DNA of 44,214 bases from positions 1 to 44,214 of the forward strand of contig REGQ01000040.1 in assembly GCA_004134985.1 (NCBI GenBank), given 5' to 3'. Origin of the DNA: Paenibacillaceae bacterium. Its GTDB lineage: Bacteria > Bacillota > Bacilli > Paenibacillales > Paenibacillaceae. Made by a program: the position numbers and the translations under genes. The notes under the pieces were generated by a model. That model worked only from the letters and a program-made list of their open reading frames with translations. It did no database searches and had not been told where the DNA came from. Positions 8,473 to 17,896 of the stretch are shown piece by piece; the stretch's first letter is position 1, and each line of letters starts with the position of its first letter.

Positions 8473-8811
8473 GTGAAAATTTTGTATCATCCAGACAAAG
8501 CAGAAATTAATCTATCCAATGTCTTATATGCCTTAAGCGATCCGATCCGCTTGCTTATCGTTGCTGAGCTAGGCAAATCAACGGAACGGACATGCGGCGA
8601 CATTAACGTGCCCGTCGTAAAGTCGACTGCATCCCATCATATACGCACTTTGAGAGAAGCCGGCGTCGTGAATGTCCGTGTTCAGGGAACCCAGCGCTTT
8701 ATTTCGGTGCGCTCGGAAGATCTGGAATTGCGGTTTCCGGGGCTGCTTGCTTCTATAATGAATGCTTATGAGACAACATCCGACGAGAAGAGAAATCTGC
8801 TTGCAGAATAA
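8473..8811 (+). CDS. ArsR-family winged-helix repressor
   Basis: This 112-residue regulator has the ArsR helix-turn-helix signature: YALSDPIRLLIVAELG near residues 15-30, then VVKSTASHHIRTLREAGVV as recognition helix and VNVRVQGTQRFISVR as wing. It lacks the Cys motif ELCVCDL of metal-sensing ArsR proteins. It is probably a dimeric repressor answering to an organic ligand, possibly a substrate of the divergent exporter. The GTG at 8473 is chosen because AAGGAGG sits ideally upstream. An ATG at 8425 would lie within the promoter. Confidence 0.85.
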   Translation: MKILYHPDKAEINLSNVLYALSDPIRLLIVAELGKSTERTCGDINVPVVKSTASHHIRTLREAGVVNVRVQGTQRFISVRSEDLELRFPGLLASIMNAYETTSDEKRNLLAE

Positions 8812-9135
8812 GCATCTACCCTTCATATTATGAACTGCTTACTTTCAACTTATGATCTTCGTTTATAAAATTGGCTATGCCTGATGTTGGACAGGCTTGC
8901 TGACAAATCGCTCCCGGTTTTTACAGGTTGCTTTCAATCGTCATTCCATGCTGCTATTGCTTCAACAGAAAAACCTGCATCAAGTGGATAACTTTCCTCC
9001 AGATGATGCAGGTCTATTCGAATAGTATGGTCCTAAACCAAAATCAGTGCTCAACAGATGTCATGGTGTTCTGCTGCAGGTTCGCAGGTTACTTCCAATC
9101 GCCATACAAATCAGGGTTTCTTGCGCTTCCGTTGC
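8812..9135. other. Convergent gap with two copies of a dispersed ~40-nt motif
   Basis: This 324-bp gap between convergent genes has no credible gene. It holds two plus-oriented copies of the GCAGG-n-TGCTTCCAATCG motif (8924-8948 and 9073-9110), described among the findings, and the hairpin at 8973-9013. Confidence 0.55.
8973..9013 (-). terminator. Hairpin, probable terminator for the DinB gene
   Basis: ACCTGCATCA and TGATGCAGGT form a perfect 10-bp stem. On the minus strand it is followed by GTTTTTCT. It lies about 120 bp after the stop at 9136, which is far for a terminator but fits the strand. Confidence 0.55.
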
Positions 9136-9603
9136 CTATGCTTCCAACTGCGCTTGCCGTATGCGCTCGATTTGTCCCAGGTGGTTGTGCACATGTGCGG
9201 CAAATCCGCGTACGATATCTCCAATCCGCACCGTATCGCCCTTGTGACTAATGGCTGTTAAGTTCCAGTCCTCATCCGTCAACCGGGTTAGCAAAATTCC
9301 ATTATAGTGAAGCAGCGCTTGGAAGGCGGCCAAAATGTCGGCAGTATTGCCACTGTTCGCGTGCTGCCCGCTAACCCAGGCATCCTGCCCGAAGGCAGGC
9401 AATTTCACCGTCGTACCGGCAAGAATATCGCGAATACGAAAGGACACGACGATACTGTGATCCACAAGATGGGTGAGCACCTCGGTTACACTCCATTTCT
9501 CTGGCGTCTGCTTCCATTGCAGTTCTGCATCACTTAACCCCTCAATGGCCTGAACCAGTTGCTTATGGGTGTCCAAAAAGGCTTGAATTGTTGTGTTACT
9601 CAT
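9136..9603 (-). CDS. DinB-like four-helix-bundle protein
   Basis: This 155-residue protein begins IQAFLDTHKQLVQAIEGLSD and contains EKWSVTEVLTHLVDHSIVV near residues 35-55 and GFAAHVHNHLGQIERIR near 133-150. The His in THLVDH and the H-x-H-x-x-H pattern near the C-terminus are the likely metal ligands of the DinB/DUF1569-like family. The ATG at 9603 follows GGAGG, and upstream in-frame residues look non-coding. It is likely a thiol-dependent transferase or hydrolase, with substrate unknown. It ends about 100 bp before the monooxygenase operon begins to its right in coordinate order. Confidence 0.8.
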   Translation of the reverse strand: MSNTTIQAFLDTHKQLVQAIEGLSDAELQWKQTPEKWSVTEVLTHLVDHSIVVSFRIRDILAGTTVKLPAFGQDAWVSGQHANSGNTADILAAFQALLHYNGILLTRLTDEDWNLTAISHKGDTVRIGDIVRGFAAHVHNHLGQIERIRQAQLEA

Positions 9604-9700
9604 TATTATACCTCCATCAATAAACGAAATAGGTTGCAGGCAATTACTCATGTAGCGGCCAAAGGAACTACTGTGCATGACGAACGACTATGAATCCATT

Positions 9701-10801
9701 CTATCCAGCAGCGACAGCGATGGCGGCCGTTTCGCTCACTCTCGGTTCTACTGTCTCGCCAGGCTGATTCCACACGTCATTGGGAAACTCGCTGCGCAGC
9801 ACAGGAATGACCTCCCGGGCGAACCACTCCGCCTGCTCAAGCTGCTCGCTTTGCGTCAACCCGTCCACACTTACACTCAGCACCTGATTTCCATAGACCG
9901 CGCGATAGCTGGCGATTTTTTCGATGATGCTTTCAGGACTGCCGATCAGAATCGGACCGTTCTCAATGTTATCCTCCAGATCCGCGAATGGGGATACGTC
10001 ATGCGCCGCTCGCGGTCGCTTGCTGGCCAAATCATAATAAGGACGGAAGCGCTTGATTGCTTCCTCCTTCGTTCTGCCCAAATAGATGCTTCCACCCGAT
10101 CCGGCGCCTATGATTGCCTTCGACGGGTCATGGCCGTAGAATTCCAGCCGTTCCCGATAATGCTCGATTAACGCCTTATACTTGGATTGACGGTGAATCG
10201 TATTCGATGAAAAAATCGGTTCTCCATGCTTGGCCGCCAGCTCTGTCGAGAGAATGCTGGATGCACTCCCGTGCCAAATGGGAATCTTCTTCTGAAAAGG
10301 TCTTGGCTGTGTTGTAACGTTTTGCAGCGGCGCACGGTATTGGCCCTGCCAAGTTACATTCTCCTCTTGCCACAACCGTTTGAGCAGCTCATATCTTTCC
10401 TCAAGCGACTGCCACTGCTCCTCCACGTTGACGCCAAACAGTGGATAATGACTGGCATCGTTCCCCTTGCCAATAATTAATTCCAATCGACCGCCTGACA
10501 AATGATCAAGCGTAGCGTAATCCTCCGCCACACGCACCGGGTCAAGCACGCTTAGCACGGTCACCGTTGTCAACAGACGGATACGCGATGTTCTGGCTGC
10601 AATAGCTGTCAGCAACACCGGCGGCGCCGAAGCGAGAAACGGCGCGCTGTGCCGCTCGCCGACACCGTAAGCGTCGAACCCGAGCTGCTCCGCCAATTCC
10701 GCCTGCTTCAGCACATTCCGGTACTTCTGCTGTGTAGTGAACGTTTCTCCCGTAATCGCGTTCGGTGTATTCAGAACAAGGCTCATTAATACGAATTTCA
10801 T
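9701..10801 (-). CDS. Luciferase-like flavin monooxygenase, copy 1
   Basis: This 366-residue LLM-class oxidoreductase has a TIM-barrel pattern with GFDAYGVGERHSAPFLASAPP near residues 41-61, TRIRLLTTVTVLSVLDPVRVAEDYATLDHLSGGRLELIIGKG near 72-112 and PIWHGSASS near 173-181. The family uses FMNH2 or F420 and oxygen to oxidise small organic molecules such as sulfonates, amines or thioethers. It is a close paralog of the gene at 16665 and the last gene of the ABC operon. Its ATG overlaps the ATPase stop (ATGA), so translation is probably coupled. The C-terminal tail of about 20 residues after VWNQPGE is absent from the paralog. Confidence 0.88.
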   Translation of the reverse strand: MKFVLMSLVLNTPNAITGETFTTQQKYRNVLKQAELAEQLGFDAYGVGERHSAPFLASAPPVLLTAIAARTSRIRLLTTVTVLSVLDPVRVAEDYATLDHLSGGRLELIIGKGNDASHYPLFGVNVEEQWQSLEERYELLKRLWQEENVTWQGQYRAPLQNVTTQPRPFQKKIPIWHGSASSILSTELAAKHGEPIFSSNTIHRQSKYKALIEHYRERLEFYGHDPSKAIIGAGSGGSIYLGRTKEEAIKRFRPYYDLASKRPRAAHDVSPFADLEDNIENGPILIGSPESIIEKIASYRAVYGNQVLSVSVDGLTQSEQLEQAEWFAREVIPVLRSEFPNDVWNQPGETVEPRVSETAAIAVAAG

Positions 10802-12951
10802 AAAGCTATTCCTCCCTTAGTAGATAGTGGATAATGGCAGGCGACCAGATGCTCTCCTCCAATGCCATGCAATTGCGGAACTTCCTCTCTGCAGCGGGCC
10901 ACTGCTGCAGGGCATCGTGTATGAAAGCGGCAGCCGGAAGGCGGCGACACCGGTGAAGGAATTTCGCCTTGAATACTGCTAAACAATCGCTCGGCTGCAG
11001 GATCAGGTATGGGAATGGACGCGAGCAAACCCGCTGTATAAGGATGCGCGGGATGGCGGAACAACTCCTCTGACGGTGCTACTTCGACCAGATTTCCCAA
11101 GTACATCACACCGATCCGCGTGGATACATGCCTGACAATGTTTAAACCATGCGCAATGAATACGTACGTCAGGCCAAGCCGCTGCTGCATTTCCTGCATC
11201 AAATTAATGATTTGTGCCTGAACCGATACATCCAGCGCTGAGACGGCTTCATCTGCCAGTATAAAGCGCGGCTGCAGCGCAATCGCCCGCGCAATGCCAA
11301 TCCGCTGACGCTGACCACCGGAAAACTCATGCGGATAGCGGTCATACCACTTCGGGTTGAGTCCAACCCATTGCAGCAACTCCTCGACCTTGCTACGTTT
11401 TTCCTTGGCGCTCAGCTTCTCATGAACGTCGAACGGCTCGGCAATTGTATCGCCAATCGTCCAGCGGGGGTTAACCGATCCATAGGGGTCCTGGAATATC
11501 ATCTGCATCTCCCGCAGCGCAGAACGCCGCTTGGCATGATCCAGCGCTGTCAGCTCTTCACCCCGAAAAAAAACATGACCCGAGGTCGCTTTCTCCAATT
11601 GAACGAGCACCCGCCCAAGTGTGGACTTCCCGCTGCCCGATTCCCCTACAAGCCCGAACGTTTCACCTTCCCTAATCGTGAAGGACACATTATCGACGGC
11701 ATGTACAATTGCTCTTGTCCGCCCGAACGCCCCTTTGATCGGGTAATGCTTCGTCAATCCCTTTACTTCAAACAGCGGCTGCAGCGGGTTATTGTTAGTC
11801 AGCTTTGGCTCGTTGCGATCCGCAAAGAGCGCTGTAATTTCCTCGGACACGGCATGCAGACGAATGGGTTCTGCAACTGGCCGATCATTTTCGGAACGCA
11901 CGCCATGGGAAGTCGACTCTGTGTCTTGTCTCTCAAGCTCGGGACGGCCGCCAGGGGAAATCGCCCCTGCCTCTTGCAGCAGCTTATCGGTATGCCAGCA
12001 AGCCGCTTCATGCTCTCCGCTACCCGAGAGCGGCGGCGCCTCCTGCTTGCATCGTTCCGTAGCATAAGCACAGCGGGGATGGAATCTGCAGCCGGACGGA
12101 AATTCATTGACAATCGGCGGTGAGCCTTCTATCGTATACAGCTTTGTGCTTCGATCGCTATCCATCGTCGTAATCGAGCGCAGCAAGCCTGCCGTATAAG
12201 GATGACGAGGCTGATGAAATAACGTCTTTGCAGGAGCCTTCTCTACAATCCGCCCTGCATACATCACAATCATGCGATCCGCCATTTGAGCGGCAATGCC
12301 CATATCGTGCGTAATGAGCAGTATGGCCATGCCATATTCTTCTTTCAATTCATTAAGCAGCTGCAAAATTTGAGCTTGAATCGTAACATCCAGCGCTGTC
12401 GTCGGCTCATCGGCAATTAGCAGCTCAGGACCGCAGGCCAGCGCCATGGCAATCATAATTCGTTGAAGCATGCCTCCCGACATTTCATTGGGATATTGCT
12501 TTAAGCGAAGTTCAGGCTCGGGCACGCCGACACGGCGCAGCAGTTCCAGCGCATGGGCTTTGGCTGCCTTCTTCCCTCGCCTGTCATGCTGAATAATCGT
12601 CTCTACCAGCTGATGGCCAATTGTGTATACAGGATCAAAAGCCGCCATAGGCTCTTGAAAAATCATCGCGATCCGCTTCCCTCTTATCGCTCTTAGCGCA
12701 CGATGGGGCAAGGTAGTCAGCTCCATGCCGTCCAGCTTGATGCTGCCCGAAGCGATTTTGCCCTGATCGAAATCCGTCAGCCGCAGCAGCGCTTTAGACG
12801 TAATGGTCTTGCCGCTGCCGGATTCGCCAACCAGACATACGGTCTCTCCCCTGTTAATGTGGAAGGAAACGTCCGTCACCGGTGCAAGGACATGCCCCGC
12901 CCTCTCGAATTCAATTGTAATATCCTCAACGCTTAGTAAAGGCTCGCTCAT
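10798..12951 (-). CDS. Fused double ABC ATPase, peptide/opine/nickel importer type
   Basis: This 717-residue protein fuses two DppD/DppF-like ATPases, as in GsiA. Walker A GESGSGKT lies near residues 42-49 and GESGSGKS near 436-443. The signatures are MSGGMLQR and FSGGQRQR. Each half ends with the Cys-rich oligopeptide-type tail (CRFHPRCAYATERC and CRFHTRCPAAVARC), which in relatives can hold an iron-sulfur cluster. A linker of about 65 residues joins the halves. It powers the two permeases encoded just upstream. The ATG at 12951 follows AGGAGG, and a TTG two codons upstream is less likely. It overlaps the downstream monooxygenase by four bases. Confidence 0.92.
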   Translation of the reverse strand: MSEPLLSVEDITIEFERAGHVLAPVTDVSFHINRGETVCLVGESGSGKTITSKALLRLTDFDQGKIASGSIKLDGMELTTLPHRALRAIRGKRIAMIFQEPMAAFDPVYTIGHQLVETIIQHDRRGKKAAKAHALELLRRVGVPEPELRLKQYPNEMSGGMLQRIMIAMALACGPELLIADEPTTALDVTIQAQILQLLNELKEEYGMAILLITHDMGIAAQMADRMIVMYAGRIVEKAPAKTLFHQPRHPYTAGLLRSITTMDSDRSTKLYTIEGSPPIVNEFPSGCRFHPRCAYATERCKQEAPPLSGSGEHEAACWHTDKLLQEAGAISPGGRPELERQDTESTSHGVRSENDRPVAEPIRLHAVSEEITALFADRNEPKLTNNNPLQPLFEVKGLTKHYPIKGAFGRTRAIVHAVDNVSFTIREGETFGLVGESGSGKSTLGRVLVQLEKATSGHVFFRGEELTALDHAKRRSALREMQMIFQDPYGSVNPRWTIGDTIAEPFDVHEKLSAKEKRSKVEELLQWVGLNPKWYDRYPHEFSGGQRQRIGIARAIALQPRFILADEAVSALDVSVQAQIINLMQEMQQRLGLTYVFIAHGLNIVRHVSTRIGVMYLGNLVEVAPSEELFRHPAHPYTAGLLASIPIPDPAAERLFSSIQGEIPSPVSPPSGCRFHTRCPAAVARCREEVPQLHGIGGEHLVACHYPLSTKGGIAL

Positions 12952-12969
12952 CTGCAACCTCCTCTCCCC

Positions 12970-13869
12970 TTATCGGCTGCTGTGTCTTGGGTCCAATACG
13001 TCCCGAATGTAGTCTCCAATACTATTGATCGCCAAAACAAACAGTGCGATGGCAAGTCCCGGGAAAGTACACATCCACCAGGCTACGGTCAAGTAGCCCC
13101 GTCCCTGTGCGAGCACAGTTCCCCAATCCGGAATTTCCTTCACAACGCCCAGGCCAAGGAAGCTGAGGCCCGAGCCTGCCAGAATCGATGTCCCTATGCC
13201 GATCGTTGCCATCACCAGAAAGGGAACGTAGGAATTCGGAAGGACATGCTTCCAAAAAATCCGAAAGCTTGAGCTCCCGACGGAACGGGAAGCAAGCACG
13301 AAAGTTCTGTTTTTGACGCTTAATATTTGGCTGCGCATGACACGCGCATAACGAGGAATCGCCGATGCCGAGATGGCCAGCACAATATTGGTTAAGCTGG
13401 GTCCTGTCGCCGCAGCGATTGCCAATGCGAGCAATATGCCGGGAATCGTCATCAGCACTTCAATCAGCCGCATCATAATGACATCCAGCCAGCCGCCCAC
13501 ATACCCTGACAGCATTCCTATTCCCGCTCCGATAATCCCGCCCACCACGACAGAGGAAAGTCCAATGAGCAGCGAATCGCGACTGCCGTATACAACCAGG
13601 CTGAATACATCTCTGCCGAAATAATCCGTTCCGAACCAGTGCGTCTTGCTCGGCGGTTGCAGCAAGCTTGCCGCATCCATTTTGGTAGGCGAATAGGACG
13701 TAATCCACTGCGGCACAAGTGCGCACAACACAATAAACGCAATAATGAGGCCGGCCGCAAACAATAATACGGGCGTAAATCCGATCCGCTCCCTGCGGAG
13801 CCGTCTCCAGATTCGATTTCCAGTTCGCTCAGCATTCCACACAGGTTTTATCCGGGCAACAGCCTTCAC
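12970..13869 (-). CDS. ABC permease, DppC-like
   Basis: This 299-residue inner-membrane permease has an N-terminal segment with one membrane helix (FTPVLLFAAGLIIAFIVLCAL), the DppC-type THWFGTDYFGRDVFSLVVYGSR box near residues 76-97, and the EAA-like loop VLASRSVGSSSFRIFWKHVLPNSYVP near 191-216, which contacts the ATPase. It should form a heterodimer with the product of the upstream gene at 13882. The start is GTG at 13869 with AAGGGGGT six bases before it. Spacing to the upstream gene is 12 bp, so they form one operon. Confidence 0.92.
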   Translation of the reverse strand: MKAVARIKPVWNAERTGNRIWRRLRRERIGFTPVLLFAAGLIIAFIVLCALVPQWITSYSPTKMDAASLLQPPSKTHWFGTDYFGRDVFSLVVYGSRDSLLIGLSSVVVGGIIGAGIGMLSGYVGGWLDVIMMRLIEVLMTIPGILLALAIAAATGPSLTNIVLAISASAIPRYARVMRSQILSVKNRTFVLASRSVGSSSFRIFWKHVLPNSYVPFLVMATIGIGTSILAGSGLSFLGLGVVKEIPDWGTVLAQGRGYLTVAWWMCTFPGLAIALFVLAINSIGDYIRDVLDPRHSSR

Positions 13870-13881
13870 AGTTCTACCCCC

Positions 13882-14808
13882 TTAATGCGACCGTCTTATT
13901 CGCGGATCGACAAACTTATAAGACAGATCAACAAGCAAATTAACGGCCACATAAATGATGGCTGTAAAAAACACAACGCCCTGGACGACAGGCATATCCT
14001 TGGACATGATCGCATCCGCCAAAACTCTGCCGATCCCCTGTCGCGAGAAGACCGTCTCAATGACGACCGTTCCGCTCAGCAATTCGCCAATGGTCACACC
14101 GACCATCGTAAGCGCGGGAATTAATGAGTTGCGAAGCGCGTGGCGGTACATGACCGCCCGCTCCGTCAGCCCTTTTGAGCGCAGCGTCAGAATAAACGGC
14201 TCTCCCAGCACCTCCAGCATCGTATTTCGCACCAGCCTTACGATGAAGCCCGATCCCACCAAGCCAAGTGCAAGGGCGGGAAGAACAAGCGTCTTCCACC
14301 CGTCCGAGCCCATTGCCGGGAACCAGTTCAGTTGGATGGAGAACACCATTAACAGTAATATCCCCGTCCAGAAGGAAGGCATTGATATGCCGAACAAACC
14401 AACAAAGCGGGCGATAATATCGATGATGCCATTGCGATGAATGGCTGACAGCACGCCAAGCGTAATACCGATCACGACGGAGAACAATACACTGACCAGC
14501 GTCAGCGTTAGCGTTGCAGGCACATGCTCCAGGATTTTGGGAAGCACCAAGTCATTGTTGATCCGCGATTGGCCGAAGTCGCCCTGCAGCAGGCTGATGA
14601 AGTATTCATAGAACTGCATGTAAAACGGTTTATCCAGACCAAGCTCCGCGCGCAGTGCAGCGACGGCCTCCGGCGTAGTGGAATTGCCGTCCAGCATTTG
14701 CAGCACAGGATCTCCAGGCAGAATGTACATAATGACGAAAACAAGCATCGACGAGCCAATAATAACCATGATGGATGTAAGCAGGCGAGTAGCAATGTTT
14801 CCTGTCAT
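13882..14808 (-). CDS. ABC permease, DppB-like
   Basis: This 308-residue membrane permease has the DppB start (LLTSIMVIIGSSMLVFVIMYILPGDPV), about six membrane helices, and the EAA loop TLRSKGLTERAVMYRHALRNSLIPALTMVG near residues 208-237. With the DppC-like partner it forms the channel of a peptide/opine/nickel-type importer. GGAGG precedes the ATG. It lies 18 bp downstream of the binding-protein gene and 12 bp upstream of the partner. Confidence 0.92.
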   Translation of the reverse strand: MTGNIATRLLTSIMVIIGSSMLVFVIMYILPGDPVLQMLDGNSTTPEAVAALRAELGLDKPFYMQFYEYFISLLQGDFGQSRINNDLVLPKILEHVPATLTLTLVSVLFSVVIGITLGVLSAIHRNGIIDIIARFVGLFGISMPSFWTGILLLMVFSIQLNWFPAMGSDGWKTLVLPALALGLVGSGFIVRLVRNTMLEVLGEPFILTLRSKGLTERAVMYRHALRNSLIPALTMVGVTIGELLSGTVVIETVFSRQGIGRVLADAIMSKDMPVVQGVVFFTAIIYVAVNLLVDLSYKFVDPRIRRSH

Positions 14809-14826
14809 CAGACATCCTCCAATCCA

Positions 14827-16506
14827 TTATTTTGTAATGCTGACATCATAGAATAACGGGTATCCCAACAGATCAAATGTCAAACCTTCCACCGAACTAG
14901 CCTGCGCAACAGTATAGGAAAACACATAAATCGGTATCGTAATCGCATTGTCGCTCAAATAGTGCTGAATTTCACCGTAGATGACCTTCCGCTTCTCAGC
15001 ATCGGGTTCGGAATAGCCGGATTCCAGCAAGCGGTCAATGTTCGGATCGCTCAGCCTTGGCCAATTCGTGCCGCCTGTCGTGAACTGGCGCTCAGAGTGG
15101 AGCAAATTAGTCAATATGTCTGGATCTGCTTTCACCTGAGCATTGCCGAAGAGATCGTAATCGCCCTGACTGATCAGTGTACTGGTGTCTTTGGTAATGT
15201 TCAGTTCCACATTTACGCCGATCTCCTTCAGCTGCTGCTGCACGATCACCGCAATATCATTGCGCTTCTCGCGGTTCGGGGACGGCTCCAAATATTTTAA
15301 CGTCAGTTTTTTCCCATCCTTCGCACGGTAGCCATCGCTTCCTGTTTGCCAGCCCAGCTCATCCAGCAGCTGATTTGCCTTCGCCAAATCCGGTTGAATC
15401 TGATTTTCCAGAGTAGCGTTATAGCCTAATATCCCAGGCGTTAGTGTCGACCAAGCCCGCTCGTAATGTCCCAGATACAACGTTTTTACAATCATATCCA
15501 CATCTATGGCAAGCTGAATGGCCTGTCTGGCCTTCACCTCGTCCCATGGTGCGCTCTGGGTGTTAAAATAAAGCGAAAATGCGGTGCCGTTCGTGATCGC
15601 TTGACCGACTTTGAATCTCGCATCACCTTTAACGGCATCGATATTTTGCGGCGGAATGGTCTCTGCAGCCAGCACCTGGCCGCTTTGAACGCTTCCGATT
15701 CGCGTGGCTTCCTCAGGAATGATTTTGAAGACCAGCTTATCTAAGTAAGACGGCCCTTTATTTTCAGCAATCGGGGGCGGTGAGTTGTAGTCCGGATTTT
15801 TCTCCAATACAATCTCACTGTTCTCCGTCCATTTCACAAATTTGAATGGGCCTGTGCCTACCGGATGTTTGCCAAATTGGTCGCCGTGCTCCTCCAGCGC
15901 CTTGGGCGACGGAATACCGAAGAAGCCAGAGCTGATCCCGCTAAGAAACGGCTCGAACCGTTTGGACAGCTGCGCCTCAACCGTAAATTCATCCACAACC
16001 TTAGAACCGGCAAGAGGTCCCAGCAAAGCCCGGGCTTGCCCTTTGGAGGTCGCCAGCAAGTAATCAAAGCTTGCCTTCACAGCCTCCGCATTAAACGGCG
16101 TTCCATCATGGAACTTCACATCCTCCCTAAGCTTAAACGTATAGGTCAGTCCGTCATCTGACTTCGTCCAGCTTGTAGCAAGCCACGGCTGAAAACTCCC
16201 GGGCGCGTCTTGAAATACCAACGAATCATAAATGTTGCGGAATACCCGGTGTGAGACGGCAAAGCCGCTTGCCAACGGATTTAATGTCTCAGGAGAGGTT
16301 GCAAGCGCAAAGGTAAGCTCACCGCCCTGCACTGGTTTTGTCTCGGCAGCGGCGCTAACCGTTTCCTTAGAACCCTCCGACGACGCCGTCTTTCCTGCGC
16401 TCGACTGAACACTTGCTTTGCCTGAAGAGCAGCCTGCAATGAATACCGCAAGCAAGAGTGACACCGTAACCGATGTAACGAATGTGGACGCCAGCCTTTT
16501 TTTCAT
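14827..16506 (-). CDS. Substrate-binding lipoprotein, family 5 (peptide/opine type)
   Basis: This 559-residue lipoprotein has a signal peptide with lipobox FIAGC at residues 22-26, then a low-complexity linker and a family 5 solute-binding domain. Typical blocks are GGELTFALATSPETLNPL, the LREDVKFHDGTPFNAEAVKASFDYL segment and TGPFKFVKWTENSEIVLEKNPDY. It would be tethered outside the membrane and deliver ligand to the two permeases. Ligand identity cannot be read. It is the first gene of the operon after a 158-bp gap containing a perfect palindrome at 16613-16633. Confidence 0.92.
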   Translation of the reverse strand: MKKRLASTFVTSVTVSLLLAVFIAGCSSGKASVQSSAGKTASSEGSKETVSAAAETKPVQGGELTFALATSPETLNPLASGFAVSHRVFRNIYDSLVFQDAPGSFQPWLATSWTKSDDGLTYTFKLREDVKFHDGTPFNAEAVKASFDYLLATSKGQARALLGPLAGSKVVDEFTVEAQLSKRFEPFLSGISSGFFGIPSPKALEEHGDQFGKHPVGTGPFKFVKWTENSEIVLEKNPDYNSPPPIAENKGPSYLDKLVFKIIPEEATRIGSVQSGQVLAAETIPPQNIDAVKGDARFKVGQAITNGTAFSLYFNTQSAPWDEVKARQAIQLAIDVDMIVKTLYLGHYERAWSTLTPGILGYNATLENQIQPDLAKANQLLDELGWQTGSDGYRAKDGKKLTLKYLEPSPNREKRNDIAVIVQQQLKEIGVNVELNITKDTSTLISQGDYDLFGNAQVKADPDILTNLLHSERQFTTGGTNWPRLSDPNIDRLLESGYSEPDAEKRKVIYGEIQHYLSDNAITIPIYVFSYTVAQASSVEGLTFDLLGYPLFYDVSITK

Positions 16507-16612
16507 TTTCTTCTCCCCTATCTCCGTTTCATCTTGTTAAAATACAACTTAACCAATCAATTTAGTTGGAATATACCATTGAATATACTCTAGCATTACG
16601 GCTTTTGTCTGT

Positions 16613-16633
16613 CTAATTGAAATATTCAATTAG
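16613..16633. promoter_or_regulatory. Perfect palindrome upstream of the ABC operon
   Basis: CTAATTGAA, three bases, TTCAATTAG: nine-base arms without mismatch, 107 bp before the start of the binding-protein gene. It is a likely operator for the importer operon. A looser ATTCAA...TTGAAT pair occurs at about 17790-17820, upstream of the second monooxygenase. Confidence 0.55.
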
Positions 16634-16664
16634 AAGATTGGCTGTTTCTATCGTTATCTCTAAG

Positions 16665-17699
16665 TCAACTCCAAACCTTGCTCGGGATTTCCCGCTTCAA
16701 CACCGGAATAATTTCCTCGGCAAACCGAATCAACTGCTCCTCCTGCTCTGCCTCCGTTAACCCGTCCACACTGATACTCAATACTTCATGGCCAAAGGCA
16801 TTGTGGTAATCCAATATTTTTTCAATAACCTGATCCGCATTGCCGACCAAGGCAGGACCATTGGCAATGTTGTCTTCCAAGCTTGTGAAGGGAGACTGGT
16901 TATGCTTCGCGGAATCCGTCGAGCGAAACGCGTTGTAGTACGGACGATACCGATTGATCGCTTCCTCGTTCGTATCCGCCAAATACAGGCTCCCCGCACC
17001 TGCCCCTACAACCGCATCCTTTGGATCATGTCCATAAAAAGCCCAGCGCTCCCGGTAATGGTCGATAAGTGCCTTATACTTCGCTTGCGGGTGAAAACTG
17101 TTGGAGGAGAAGATCGGCTCGCCATATTTGGCTGCCAGTTCCGTTGACAGAGGACTCGACGCACTTCCGTGCCACACTGGAATCGATGGCTGATACGGTC
17201 TTGGCTGGGTCGTAACACCTTGCAGCGGTGGACGATACTTTCCGTTCCAGCTAACGGATTCGGATGTCCAGAGCTCCCTTAACAATCCATATCGTTCAGC
17301 GAGCGATTCCCACTGTTCCTCCTCCGTTATTCCGAACAACGGATAATGCCGCGGATCATTACCTTTGCCAATTATTAGTTCGAGCCGTCCGCCCGACAGA
17401 TGATCCAAGGTCGCATAATCTTCCGCCACCCGCACGGGATCAAGCACGCTTAGTACAGTGACTGTCGTCAGCAATCGAATTGTCGAAGTATGGGCGGCAA
17501 TTCCCGTAAGGACAATGGGCGGCGAAGAAGACAGAAACGGGGCTCCATGCCGCTCGCCTACCCCATAAGCGTGGAATCCAAGCTTCTCTGCAAGTACAGC
17601 CTGCTTAATAACGTTATGAAATTTCTGTTGTGCCGTTAGCGATTCCCCTGTTACAGCGTTAGGAATATTCATCATTAAACTAAATAGCGCAAATTTCAT
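16665..17699 (-). CDS. Luciferase-like flavin monooxygenase, copy 2
   Basis: This 344-residue LLM-class enzyme is clearly paralogous to the product at 9701. They share GFHAYGVGERHGAPFLSSSPP, VTVLSVLDPVRVAEDYATLD and PVWHGSASSPLSTELAAKYG with few changes. It probably oxidises a small organic substrate with reduced flavin and oxygen. The ATG at 17699 is preceded by GAGGAAAG. It is transcribed toward the ABC operon, but a 158-bp gap with its own palindrome separates them, so it may have a separate promoter. Having two related copies at the two ends of one importer suggests related but different substrates or steps. Confidence 0.88.
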   Translation of the reverse strand: MKFALFSLMMNIPNAVTGESLTAQQKFHNVIKQAVLAEKLGFHAYGVGERHGAPFLSSSPPIVLTGIAAHTSTIRLLTTVTVLSVLDPVRVAEDYATLDHLSGGRLELIIGKGNDPRHYPLFGITEEEQWESLAERYGLLRELWTSESVSWNGKYRPPLQGVTTQPRPYQPSIPVWHGSASSPLSTELAAKYGEPIFSSNSFHPQAKYKALIDHYRERWAFYGHDPKDAVVGAGAGSLYLADTNEEAINRYRPYYNAFRSTDSAKHNQSPFTSLEDNIANGPALVGNADQVIEKILDYHNAFGHEVLSISVDGLTEAEQEEQLIRFAEEIIPVLKREIPSKVWS

Positions 17700-17896
17700 T
17701 TCTTTCCTCCTCTAATCCCATCTGTTCGCGTTGGTTTACTGTACTATGATGTAAATTTAGCATCAACGCTCCTTAAAGTCTAATCACTAAATTCAATTCA
17801 CATATTGGATATTTGAATCCATCCGGGGAACAGGATCGCCAGTAAATCGCTGCCGGACTACGAATGAACCAATGGGCTCGTAGTCGGATTTCATAC

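Noticed and set aside
9073-9110. Attachment site or integron-like attC
   Set aside because: The motif recurs in intergenic regions but has no inverted core, integrase gene or cassette organisation nearby.
14962-15300. Plus-strand gene opposite the binding-protein gene
   Set aside because: Long open frames opposite the coding strand come from its composition. No binding site or domain supports it.
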